Positions 1 through 5,737 are shown, counted from the stretch's first letter. The stretch: 6,086 bases of DNA from Deltaproteobacteria bacterium (GCA_020355145.1 CP070660.1:1227773-1233858); one strand, 5' to 3'. The notes: generated by a model from the letters alone, not told the origin. Translations and numbers: made by a program.

Positions 1-191
1 CCGGTACCGGTATACCTAATGAGGACAAGGAGAGGCTTTTTGAACCATATTTCTCTACAAAGAAGTCTGGTACAGGATTGGGTCTCGCTATTGTTAGCAG
101 GATAATCAGCGATCATAATGGTCTTATAAGAGTTGAGGATAATAAGCCAAAGGGTACGAGGTTTATAATCGAGCTACCTGTGAGGGCTTAA
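1..191 (+). CDS. Sensor histidine kinase, C-terminal end of the ATPase domain (5'-truncated)
   Basis: This is the last 62 codons of a histidine kinase, in the frame whose first whole codon is at position 3; the rest lies left of the window. The HATPase_c signature elements are visible in order: the end of the N/G1 box (GTGIP, probably DTGTGIP with the first residues cut off), the F box (LFEPYFSTK), the G2 box (GTGLGLAIV), and the closing strand GTRFIIELPV just before the TAA at 189-191. These bind ATP and place it for autophosphorylation of a histidine that is not in view. The stretch SRIISDHNGLIRVEDN resembles NtrY-type nitrogen-regulation kinases, but with only the ATPase tail the sensed signal and partner regulator cannot be named. 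No response regulator gene follows, so any partner must lie upstream or elsewhere. The kinase family is certain; the NtrY subgroup is tentative. Confidence 0.93.
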   Translation, partial: GTGIPNEDKERLFEPYFSTKKSGTGLGLAIVSRIISDHNGLIRVEDNKPKGTRFIIELPVRA

Positions 192-198
192 GAATGAT

Positions 199-274
199 GT
201 TACTCGCTACTCGTTTGCCAGAAGCCAGAAAATAAACGCGAGTGACGAGCACCGAGAAACCAGCAACCAGCAAA
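199..274. repeat. Degenerate intergenic microrepeat with an inverted-repeat stem, between the kinase and kdtA-lpxK
   Basis: The gap is built from two kinds of short phrase. ACTCG-type words occur at its left end (GTTACTCGCTACTCG from 199), and their complements GCGAGTGACGAG plus CCGAG occur at the right end. CCAGAAG/CCAGAAA and two ACCAGCA units lie between and after them. Positions 199-207 (GTTACTCGC) can pair with 238-246 (GCGAGTGAC), giving nine pairs with one G-T wobble around a 30-nt loop. There is no T-run after the stem, so it is not an intrinsic terminator. A possible GTG start at 242 lies inside this repeat and would add 11 residues to KdtA. I treat that extension as noncoding, because the typical KdtA N-terminus begins at the ATG at 275. 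Confidence 0.6.
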
Positions 275-2695
275 ATGTTTGTCCTTTACCATGTGTTAGT
301 CACTATTATCCTGACCGCTTCACTTCCTCTTTATCTCCTAAAAAATAAAGGTCGTTTTAAAGAAAGGCTGGGTCTGAACCTCCCAAACCTTGGGGAATCC
401 GAAGTTGGTAGGCTATGGGTTCATGCCCTTTCAGTGGGTGAACTCCTGTCTGCCATTCCCTTGCTTGAGGCCTTGAGAAATAGATATCCATCACGGGAGA
501 TTGTCCTTTCCGTTAAAACCGCTACGGGTTTAAAGGTAGCAAGAGAAAGGCTTAAAGGTGAAGTCCACTGCCTATTGCCAATGCCTCTTGATTTCTGGTG
601 GTCAGTGAGGAGGATGATAAAAGACATCAATCCATCTGTCTTTATCCTGGTGGAGACAGACATCTGGCCAGGTTTAATCTCAATCTTAAAGAGAAGGGGG
701 GTTAAGACAATTCTGGTGAACGGTAGGGTCTCTCCCCGCACTGAAAAGTCCTATAGAAGGTGGCGGTTTTTTACCGAGAGATTACTAAGGCCTTTAGAAT
801 TATCCCTAATGCAAACTCAACTCGATAAGGATCGTATTATCGGGGGAGGGATCTCTCCAGATAAGGCAAAGATTACTGGAAACATCAAATTTGATAGAAG
901 ATGGAGGCCCCTTCAGGTTAAAGAGCGCAATGGATGGCTTCAGCTTTTAAACCGCAAAGATGGACCCATATGGGTAGCAGGGAGCACCCATCATCCTGAG
1001 GAAAAGATCATATTTAATGTATTTGGTCAACTGACTAGATCGTTTCCAGGCCTCTGTCTTATAATTGGCCCGAGAGAGGCCCACAGGTTTGATGAGGTCT
1101 ACTATCTCGCCAGAGATCTTGGATTCAAGGCCATTAGAAAAACTGAATTGCCTGCAGAGGACCAAGACCACAATGTCTTCATCCTTAATACACTTGGTGA
1201 ATTAGGCCAGGTTTATGGCCTGGCTGATGTTGCCTTTGTGGGGGGAAGCCTTGTTTCAATAGGAGGTCATAATCTCTTAGAACCCGCATCCTTTGGTATA
1301 TCAGTGCTCTTTGGACCTTATACCCATAATTTTGCCACTATGTCGGAATTGCTGATCAAGTGCGGGGGCGGCAAAATGGTTGCTGATGAATCGGAATTAC
1401 TGCATGCTATGGTGGAGCTTTTGGGCCAAAGAAGTAAGAGGGAGCAGATGGGGAAAAGGGCTAAGCAATTTGTGGAGCAAAATCAGGGGGCCCTTGATAG
1501 GGTGATGGGGTTCCTTGAACCATATATTGAAGTGCCTAAAGTAAATAACACAAAAGACACAAGAAACGCAACAAACCCAAAGATCTCCCCTATGAAGACG
1601 GTCAATTGGTCAGCTATTCACGCAAAGAGGCAGAGGAACGTCATCACATTTCCCCTAAAGGTCATGTCCCTTATCTATGGACTTGCTGTGCAGCTTAGAC
1701 TCATTGCCTATAAGATTGGCCTCTTACCAATCAAATTACTTCCCACCTATATTGTCAGCATTGGAAATATAACAGCAGGGGGTACAGGTAAAACGCCCCT
1801 TGTTGCCATGCTTGCCCAGTGGGCAGGTAATAATGGATTCAGGGTAGGTATTCTCTCGAGGGGTTATAAAGGAAAGGGAGGCCATAACACCCTTGTAGTC
1901 TCTGATGGAAAAAGGGTTCTGGCATCTGTGGATGACGCCGGGGATGAGCCATTTCTATTGGCAAAAAAATTACCCTCCGTTCCTGTGTTAATATCAAAGG
2001 AAAGATACAGGGTCGGGCATCTGGCCTTAAGGCTATTTAATTCGGAGTTATTGTTGTTAGATGATGGGTATCAGCATCTATCATTACATAGGGATTTGAA
2101 CATCCTTCTCTTGGATGCTAAAAGGCAGTTTGGAAACAGATCCTTATTACCCCTAGGCCCCTTGAGAGAGCCTGTTGAGCAGATAAGAAGAGCAGATCTT
2201 ATTATTATCACCAGATGCTCAATTGAACATCCTGGAGATGACCTCGTGGATTTCCTGCGCCAAAATTTTCCTGGGAGGCCGATCTTTCGATCCGGGCATT
2301 TTCCTGAAGAGGTTGTATTTCCCCTTGCTGGTAAGACCCATCCACCAAGCATCTTGTCAGGCAAAAAGGTGGTGGCCTTTGCAGGAATGGCTAATCCAGA
2401 TGATTTCTTAGAGATGCTAAAAGGTCTTGGTGCTCATATTACTCACTTTAAGGCCTTTTCTGACCATCACCCCTTTACCGAGGATGAGATTGAAGAGGTT
2501 GCCTCCTGGAAAAGAAGATCAGATGGCGATTTTTTATTGACCACGGAAAAGGACTGGGTCAGGATCTATGGCAAGATCGGTGTTGATCTGGATATTGCTA
2601 TCTTAACCATAAAAATAGGGCTCCTTTCAGGTGAAGATACCTTTTTTGATATCATCAGACAGGGCATTTGTAAGGGTCCACGAGGTAGCTCTTAA
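275..2695 (+). CDS. Fused Kdo transferase (KdtA/WaaA) - tetraacyldisaccharide 4'-kinase (LpxK)
   Basis: One 806-residue frame holds two whole enzymes of Kdo-lipid A synthesis, both expected at the inner membrane facing the cytoplasm. Residues 1 to about 420 are KdtA (GT30). They show an N-terminal membrane helix (about 3-22), HALSVGE with the glutamate of the acceptor-activating motif at 56, ETDIWPG (127-133), GNIKFD (202-207), GSTHHPEE (236-243), GPREAHRF (265-272) and GGSLVSIGGHNLLEP (323-337). Residues about 440-806 are LpxK: a short hydrophobic N-terminal helix, the P-loop GGTGKTP (502-508), SRGY (528-531), GDEP (556-559), DDGYQH (596-601) holding the catalytic aspartate, GPLREP (628-633), FAGMANP (702-708), DHHPF (730-734) and TTEKD (756-760). 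Each half has the normal length of the free enzyme and no key motif is missing. LpxK makes lipid IVA and KdtA uses it. The ATG at 275 starts at a normal KdtA N-terminus but has no clear Shine-Dalgarno; GTG 242 is the alternative. A methionine at 1592 could be an old LpxK start but also lacks a ribosome site. Confidence 0.95.
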   Translation: MFVLYHVLVTIILTASLPLYLLKNKGRFKERLGLNLPNLGESEVGRLWVHALSVGELLSAIPLLEALRNRYPSREIVLSVKTATGLKVARERLKGEVHCLLPMPLDFWWSVRRMIKDINPSVFILVETDIWPGLISILKRRGVKTILVNGRVSPRTEKSYRRWRFFTERLLRPLELSLMQTQLDKDRIIGGGISPDKAKITGNIKFDRRWRPLQVKERNGWLQLLNRKDGPIWVAGSTHHPEEKIIFNVFGQLTRSFPGLCLIIGPREAHRFDEVYYLARDLGFKAIRKTELPAEDQDHNVFILNTLGELGQVYGLADVAFVGGSLVSIGGHNLLEPASFGISVLFGPYTHNFATMSELLIKCGGGKMVADESELLHAMVELLGQRSKREQMGKRAKQFVEQNQGALDRVMGFLEPYIEVPKVNNTKDTRNATNPKISPMKTVNWSAIHAKRQRNVITFPLKVMSLIYGLAVQLRLIAYKIGLLPIKLLPTYIVSIGNITAGGTGKTPLVAMLAQWAGNNGFRVGILSRGYKGKGGHNTLVVSDGKRVLASVDDAGDEPFLLAKKLPSVPVLISKERYRVGHLALRLFNSELLLLDDGYQHLSLHRDLNILLLDAKRQFGNRSLLPLGPLREPVEQIRRADLIIITRCSIEHPGDDLVDFLRQNFPGRPIFRSGHFPEEVVFPLAGKTHPPSILSGKKVVAFAGMANPDDFLEMLKGLGAHITHFKAFSDHHPFTEDEIEEVASWKRRSDGDFLLTTEKDWVRIYGKIGVDLDIAILTIKIGLLSGEDTFFDIIRQGICKGPRGSS
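1547..1583 (+). repeat. T-free low-complexity tract encoding the KdtA-LpxK linker
   Basis: These 37 bases contain no T at all and consist of A-rich words of the type ACACAAAAG, ACACAAG, AAACGCAAC and AAACCC. They encode the hydrophilic linker around residues 425-437 of the fusion protein (NNTKDTRNATNPK), exactly between the last KdtA helix and the start of the LpxK homology. The tract looks like the degenerate repeats in the window's true intergenic gaps rather than like the flanking coding sequence. My reading is that it was once the kdtA/lpxK spacer and became translated when the kdtA stop codon was lost. Confidence 0.5.
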
Positions 2696-2698
2696 CAG

Positions 2699-2721
2699 GG
2701 CTGGGGTTGTTTCCTCCAGCC
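2699..2721 (+). other. Stem-loop four bases after the lpxK stop codon
   Basis: GGCTGG (2699-2704) pairs perfectly with CCAGCC (2716-2721). Two further G-C pairs (2705-2706 with 2713-2714) are possible past one bulged T, leaving a six-base loop. The position suits a transcript 3' end, but the bases after it (GACATCTATTTGG) are not a T-tract, so I do not call it an intrinsic terminator. It may protect an mRNA end or be one arm of the larger structured region. Confidence 0.45.
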
Positions 2722-2744
2722 GACATCTATTTGGTTATGCGGAT

Positions 2745-2825
2745 GTGACCAAATATTTGGGGTTTAACAAGGATCCCGGGAGACTCCCAGAGCCTTTGAG
2801 GAGTAAACCACAAATATTCGGTCAC
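2745..2825. repeat. 81-nt imperfect palindrome (MITE-like or RNA hairpin) with flanking direct repeats
   Basis: The arms 2745-2766 and 2804-2825 are reverse complements at 20 of 22 positions, beginning GTGACC and ending GGTCAC. The 37-base centre can fold further: CAAGG (2768-2772) with CCTTTG (2793-2798, one bulged T) and GGGA (2778-2781) with TCCC (2785-2788). The hexamer TGCGGA sits on both sides, at 2738-2743 (one base before the left arm) and 2826-2831 (touching the right arm). That is the layout expected from a small inserted element with a target duplication. However, the direct repeat reaches further in (TATTTGGT at 2728, TATTCGGT at 2815), which overlaps the right arm and fits a simple insertion less well. 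No transposase is nearby. Confidence 0.6.
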
Positions 2826-2883
2826 TGCGGAGGCCGGTGGAATTTTCTCAGATATGCCGTCTTTCGGAGACAGCCCCCATTCC

Positions 2884-2912
2884 TTGAGCGGCTATAAACA
2901 GTTACATACATT
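2884..2912 (+). promoter_or_regulatory. Weak candidate sigma-70-type promoter upstream of waaF
   Basis: TTGAGC (2884-2889) and TACATT (2907-2912) are separated by 17 bases and match the -35 and -10 consensus at four of six positions each. They lie 21 bases before the waaF ATG and after the structured gap. Such partial matches are common by chance, so this is a suggestion that waaF-gmhB-waaC may have its own start of transcription, not a firm call. Confidence 0.2.
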
Positions 2913-2932
2913 CACAGACATCATTTGAAAAA

Positions 2933-4003
2933 ATGAGGGTCAGATCCAGATATAAAATCTCAACTGATGGGGTTAAAAAGATACTGGTCAGATCTACTAA
3001 TTGGGTAGGTGATACCGTGATGATGACCCCTTCACTGGTGGCACTTAAAAAGGCCTTCCCCCGTGCTCAGATCACTGTCTTAGCTAATCCCTGGGTTATC
3101 CCACTTTTGGAGAGGCATCCTGCTACAGATAGAACGTTAATCATTGACAAAGGTAAAGGTTTCATCTCTTCTTTTAAAGAACTGGCGAGGATTATCAATT
3201 GGCTTAGGGGTGAGGGATTTGATCTGGCTATCCTCTTTCAAAATGCATTTGAGGCCGCCTTTCTGGCCTATATGGGAAGGGTTAGATATATTGTCGGTTA
3301 CGATACAGACGGAAGGGGACTTTTTCTGACCCATAAGGTTATAAGGGACCGAGATATTCTCTCAGTTCATCAGGTTGAATATTTTCTGGAGCTTATGGAG
3401 GCAATGGGTTGGCCCGTTGAGGAGAGGGAACCGATCCTATACATTAATGATGAGGATATTAAGTCAAGTTCTCTGATGCTATCTTCAATGGGTGTAGGGG
3501 ATAATCTCTTTATTGTGGGACTCAATCCAGGTGCTGAATATGGATCAGCCAAGAGGTGGCCAGAAGACAGGTTCGCTATTATTGGTGATTGGGCTGCCAG
3601 GAGGTGGGGTGCCAAGGTATTACTATTCGGCTCTGTCTCCGAGAAAGAGATAGGTGCTAAGGTATCTAACTATATGCATACAAATCCAGCCAATATGTGC
3701 GGACTGACTACATTAGGTCAGGCCATGGCATTGATCAAGAGATGTAATCTCTTCTTAACCAATGATAGCGGGCTCATGCATGTAGCTGCTGCCTTTGGTA
3801 TACCTATGGTAGCTATCTTTGGCCCAACTGATCCTGATAAAACCGGTCCGATTGGTGGAAATGCCAGAATAGTGAGGCATACAGTAGATTGCAGCCCATG
3901 TTTAAAAGAGGAGTGTCCATCTAATCACGGGTGTATGCTATCCATTGACCCGGAGGAGGTCTGGGAGGGGATGGAGGCCCTTAAAAAAGAATTGAAAATT
4001 TAA
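2933..4003 (+). CDS. waaF: LPS heptosyltransferase II (GT9 family, WaaF/RfaF)
   Basis: This cytoplasmic-face enzyme transfers the second L-glycero-D-manno-heptose from ADP-heptose to the first heptose of the LPS inner core. The 356-residue product matches the family length and has its landmarks: NWVGDTVMMTP (23-33) with the catalytic-type aspartate at 27, NPGAEYGSAKRWP (198-210) with the donor-binding lysine at 207, TNDSGLMHVAAA (276-287), and FGPTDPDKTGP (296-306). A cysteine cluster near the C-terminus (C320, C323, C328, H332, C334) is of the kind common in this family. PGAEYGSAKRWP favours WaaF over WaaC or WaaQ. The ATG at 2933 is the only ATG, GTG or TTG between an in-frame stop at 2885-2887 and NWVGD. 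It therefore gives about 15 residues before the usual N-terminal strand, with only a weak ribosome site. The last residues (KKELKI) are encoded by the AATTGA repeat that runs into the gap before gmhB. Confidence 0.93.
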   Translation: MRVRSRYKISTDGVKKILVRSTNWVGDTVMMTPSLVALKKAFPRAQITVLANPWVIPLLERHPATDRTLIIDKGKGFISSFKELARIINWLRGEGFDLAILFQNAFEAAFLAYMGRVRYIVGYDTDGRGLFLTHKVIRDRDILSVHQVEYFLELMEAMGWPVEEREPILYINDEDIKSSSLMLSSMGVGDNLFIVGLNPGAEYGSAKRWPEDRFAIIGDWAARRWGAKVLLFGSVSEKEIGAKVSNYMHTNPANMCGLTTLGQAMALIKRCNLFLTNDSGLMHVAAAFGIPMVAIFGPTDPDKTGPIGGNARIVRHTVDCSPCLKEECPSNHGCMLSIDPEEVWEGMEALKKELKI

Positions 4004-4018
4004 AATTGAGAATTGAAA
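3989..4018. repeat. AATTGA microrepeat spanning the waaF stop and the gmhB leader
   Basis: AATTGA occurs three times in 27 bases (3990, 4004, 4011), and GAATTGAAA occurs at 3989-3997 and 4010-4018, 21 bases apart. The stretch contains the waaF stop codon (4001-4003), the whole 16-base gap, and the sequence immediately before the gmhB GTG. It is AT-rich and looks like spacer DNA that has slightly lengthened the waaF frame. It offers no good Shine-Dalgarno, although GAAAGG abuts the start. Confidence 0.45.
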
Positions 4019-4019
4019 G

Positions 4020-4592
4020 GTGAGGCCAGCGGTATTCTTGGATAGGGATGGAACTATAAATGAGCAGCTTGGTTATATAAATCACATAAGCCGCTTTATC
4101 CTTTTGCCCGGTGTAGGTAAGGCAATCTCTCTCCTGAACAGGAATAAACACATTGTGGTGGTTACTTCCAATCAATCGGGGGTGGCCAGAGGCTACTTCC
4201 CTATAGAACTGGTAGAAGAGACAAACGATTTAATGAAGAAGGAATTGGCCAAGGATAATGCATATGTGGATGCGATTTACTTCTGCCCTCACCATCCAGA
4301 CGGGGTTTTGCCTGAATATAGAATGGAGTGCAATTGCAGAAAACCGGATATAGGCCTTATAGAGAAGGCTAGATCTGAATTAGATATAGATATGCAAAGA
4401 TCATATGTAATCGGGGACCGCTGGCTTGATATAGAATTTGCCCATAATGCAAACCTACCCAGTATCCTGGTATTAACCGGGTATGGTAAGGGAGACCTAG
4501 AGTATATCGTGCCACATAAAAAGATAAAGCCCACATTTGTGGCAGAGGACCTGTCAAGGGCTGTAAGATGGATCTTAAAAGGGAATAAATAG
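4020..4592 (+). CDS. gmhB: D-glycero-D-manno-heptose 1,7-bisphosphate 7-phosphatase (GmhB, HAD family)
   Basis: GmhB removes the 7-phosphate from heptose 1,7-bisphosphate in the cytoplasm, a step toward ADP-heptose, the donor for the two transferases on either side. The 190-residue protein is full length for the family. HAD motif I is FLDRDGTIN, with nucleophile D8 and acid/base D10. Motif II is VTSNQSG (48-54). The zinc-binding loop gives C89, H91, C104 and C106, followed by RKP (107-109). Motif III/IV is GDRWLDIEFA (132-141), with D133 and D137. The zinc loop separates GmhB from other HAD-IIIA phosphatases such as histidinol phosphatase, which shares most motifs and is the main alternative; the neighbours settle it. 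The start is GTG at 4020: an in-frame stop at 4014-4016 leaves no upstream choice, and the motif I strand begins at residue 3. Sixteen bases separate it from waaF and one base from waaC, so co-transcription is very likely. Confidence 0.93.
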   Translation: MRPAVFLDRDGTINEQLGYINHISRFILLPGVGKAISLLNRNKHIVVVTSNQSGVARGYFPIELVEETNDLMKKELAKDNAYVDAIYFCPHHPDGVLPEYRMECNCRKPDIGLIEKARSELDIDMQRSYVIGDRWLDIEFAHNANLPSILVLTGYGKGDLEYIVPHKKIKPTFVAEDLSRAVRWILKGNK

Positions 4593-4593
4593 G

Positions 4594-5646
4594 TTGAAGA
4601 ACAAGAAACCAAGTATCCTGATAATAAAATTGAGTGCAATTGGGGATGTTGTCCACAGTCTGCCCTTCCTGGAGGTCTTGAGGGATAGATTCCCTCTTGC
4701 AGTGATTGACTGGGTGGTTGAAGAGGACGCATCAGACATACCAGAAGGCCATCCTGACATAGAACAGTTAATAATCCTTCCCCGAAAGAGCTGGCTCAAG
4801 AGATTTATCAGGAAGGGTGAATATATTGGAGTTGCAAGAGAGGTGGCTAACTTCATAAAGGAGTTTAAGAAGAGAAGATATGATATTGTGGTTGACCTCC
4901 AAGGGCTTCTAAAGAGTGGAATCCTGACCTTCGTTGCCGATGGGCAAAGGAAGATTGCACTTAATGGAGGCAGGGAGGGTAGTTCCACCTTCGTAAATGA
5001 GAGGGTTGCTATCCCTGATCCAGATATGCATGCCCTTGAGAGATATCTATGTATTGCTAGATACCTGGGGGCAACTAATCTCACCTGGAATGGCCATATT
5101 CCCATTCATAACGCGGATAAGAGACATGTGGACTATCTCTTAGGGCAAACAGGTAATACGGGTACTATGGTGGCAGTTAGTCCAATGGCCAAGTGGGAGA
5201 GTAAACTCTGGGAGTTGAATCGATTTGCCTCCTTAGCAGATAGGATAATAGGAGAGCTGGGAGCAGAGGTCATCTTCACTGGACGGCAGGGTGATAAGGA
5301 AGCAATAGATAGAATTTTATCCGGCATGAAGGGGAGGGCACTGAACCTGGCTGGAGAGACGACCTTAAAGGAATTGGCTTACCTTTATCAGAGGTGTGCT
5401 GCTGTTATCTGCACTGATACTGGCCCCATGCACATAGCAGCGGCTATGGATTCACCTTTAATAGTGGCCCTTTTTGGCCCCACATCTACCTTAAGAACCG
5501 GGCCTTATGGGGCAAAACACAGGGTTATTAGGGCTGGCCTTGAATGCAGCCCGTGCTTTAAAAGGAGATGTGATGATATGTCCTGCATGAAGGATATCAC
5601 AGTGGATATGGTGTTCAAGGCTGTCAAAGAAGTTATAAGTGCCTAA
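4594..5646 (+). CDS. waaC: LPS heptosyltransferase I-like (GT9 family, WaaC/RfaC)
   Basis: This enzyme probably adds the first heptose from ADP-heptose to Kdo at the cytoplasmic face of the inner membrane. In 350 residues it shows KLSAIGDVVHSLP (12-24) with D18 at the place of the catalytic aspartate of E. coli WaaC, VVDLQGLLKSG (99-109), MAKWESKLW (198-206) with the donor-binding lysine at 204, NLAGETTLKEL (251-261), CTDTGPMHIAAA (273-284) and FGPTSTLRTGPYG (294-306). DLQGLLKSG and WESK are WaaC-type rather than WaaF-type. A C-terminal cysteine cluster (C318, C321, C326, C331) matches that of the upstream waaF. The start is TTG at 4594. A stop at 4576-4578 precedes it with no other start codon between, and AAGGG lies 10 bases upstream. 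It begins one base after the gmhB TAG, so translation is probably coupled. Another heptosyltransferase of the family is possible, but WaaC fits best. Confidence 0.88.
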   Translation: MKNKKPSILIIKLSAIGDVVHSLPFLEVLRDRFPLAVIDWVVEEDASDIPEGHPDIEQLIILPRKSWLKRFIRKGEYIGVAREVANFIKEFKKRRYDIVVDLQGLLKSGILTFVADGQRKIALNGGREGSSTFVNERVAIPDPDMHALERYLCIARYLGATNLTWNGHIPIHNADKRHVDYLLGQTGNTGTMVAVSPMAKWESKLWELNRFASLADRIIGELGAEVIFTGRQGDKEAIDRILSGMKGRALNLAGETTLKELAYLYQRCAAVICTDTGPMHIAAAMDSPLIVALFGPTSTLRTGPYGAKHRVIRAGLECSPCFKRRCDDMSCMKDITVDMVFKAVKEVISA

Positions 5647-5676
5647 ATTGGCTAAAATTAAGAAGTTAAGAAATAA

Positions 5677-5719
5677 ACTTTAGCGTACTTTAAACTTTAG
5701 GCACTTTAGCTCACTTTAG
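5677..5719. repeat. Five ACTTTA(G/A) units in the waaC to trm112-like gap
   Basis: ACTTTAG or ACTTTAA occurs at 5677, 5687, 5694, 5703 and 5713, with start-to-start steps of 10, 7, 9 and 10 bases, separated by changing 0-3 base spacers (CGT, none, GC, TC). The array ends just before the Shine-Dalgarno of the next gene. Four units are identical heptamers. The steps near 10 bases would put most units on one face of the helix, which would suit a protein-binding array. The irregular step of 7 and the similar style of the other gaps favour a degenerate intergenic repeat instead. Confidence 0.6.
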
Positions 5720-5724
5720 ACTCT

Positions 5725-5730
5725 AGGAGG
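5725..5730 (+). promoter_or_regulatory. Consensus Shine-Dalgarno for the trm112-like gene
   Basis: AGGAGG with seven bases to the ATG at 5738 is a perfect ribosome-binding site and by far the best in the window. It fixes the start of the small gene and suggests strong translation that does not depend on coupling to waaC 91 bases upstream. Confidence 0.85.
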
Positions 5731-5737
5731 GATAGAT

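Larger units (their letters stand above)
2696..2932. other. 237-bp intergenic gap rich in inverted repeats (possible leader of waaF)
   Basis: I find no credible gene here. A frame running through it to 2897 starts inside lpxK and encodes nothing recognisable. What the gap holds is structure: a stem-loop just after the lpxK stop (2699-2721), a large imperfect palindrome (2745-2825), and a further hairpin at 2856-2862 with 2868-2874 (six of seven pairs, TTCGG loop). Also, TATTTGGT (2728-2735) is the exact complement of ACCAAATA (2748-2755), which is itself part of the large palindrome. About 185 of the 237 bases are involved, and only the last 50 or so before waaF look plain. No tRNA, signal recognition particle RNA or other RNA family was recognised. 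The choices are a mobile palindromic element, a structured leader RNA, or decayed sequence; the data do not decide. Confidence 0.5.

Noticed and set aside
1592..2695. lpxK as a separate gene starting at the ATG at 1592
   Set aside because: The frame is continuous with kdtA, with no stop or Shine-Dalgarno before the ATG. An internal start remains possible but is not supported by the sequence.
2699..2721. Intrinsic terminator after lpxK
   Set aside because: The stem is good but is followed by mixed sequence with no T-tract.
2762..2825. Possible integron attC site (GTTTAAC at 2762-2768 fits RYYYAAC)
   Set aside because: No matching GTTRRRY box is found at the other end of the palindrome, and there is no integrase or cassette layout.
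2631..2897. An 88-codon + strand frame overlapping the end of lpxK and running through the structured gap
   Set aside because: It starts inside lpxK without a ribosome site, matches no family I recognise, and is encoded largely by inverted repeats. An open frame of this length is easily accidental.
2696..2932. Remnant of an LpxL-type acyltransferase, often found near these genes
   Set aside because: No frame shows the HxxxxD motif or any other acyltransferase signature, and 237 bases is far too short. The region is better described by its palindromes.
2696..2932. A known structured RNA (tRNA, signal recognition particle RNA, RNase P or tmRNA)
   Set aside because: No cloverleaf or conserved core sequence of these families is visible on either strand.
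4289..5105. Long minus-strand frames (147 and 176 codons) opposite gmhB and waaC
   Set aside because: They lie antisense to two genes with clear conserved motifs, show no domain of their own, and are shadows of the coding strand.
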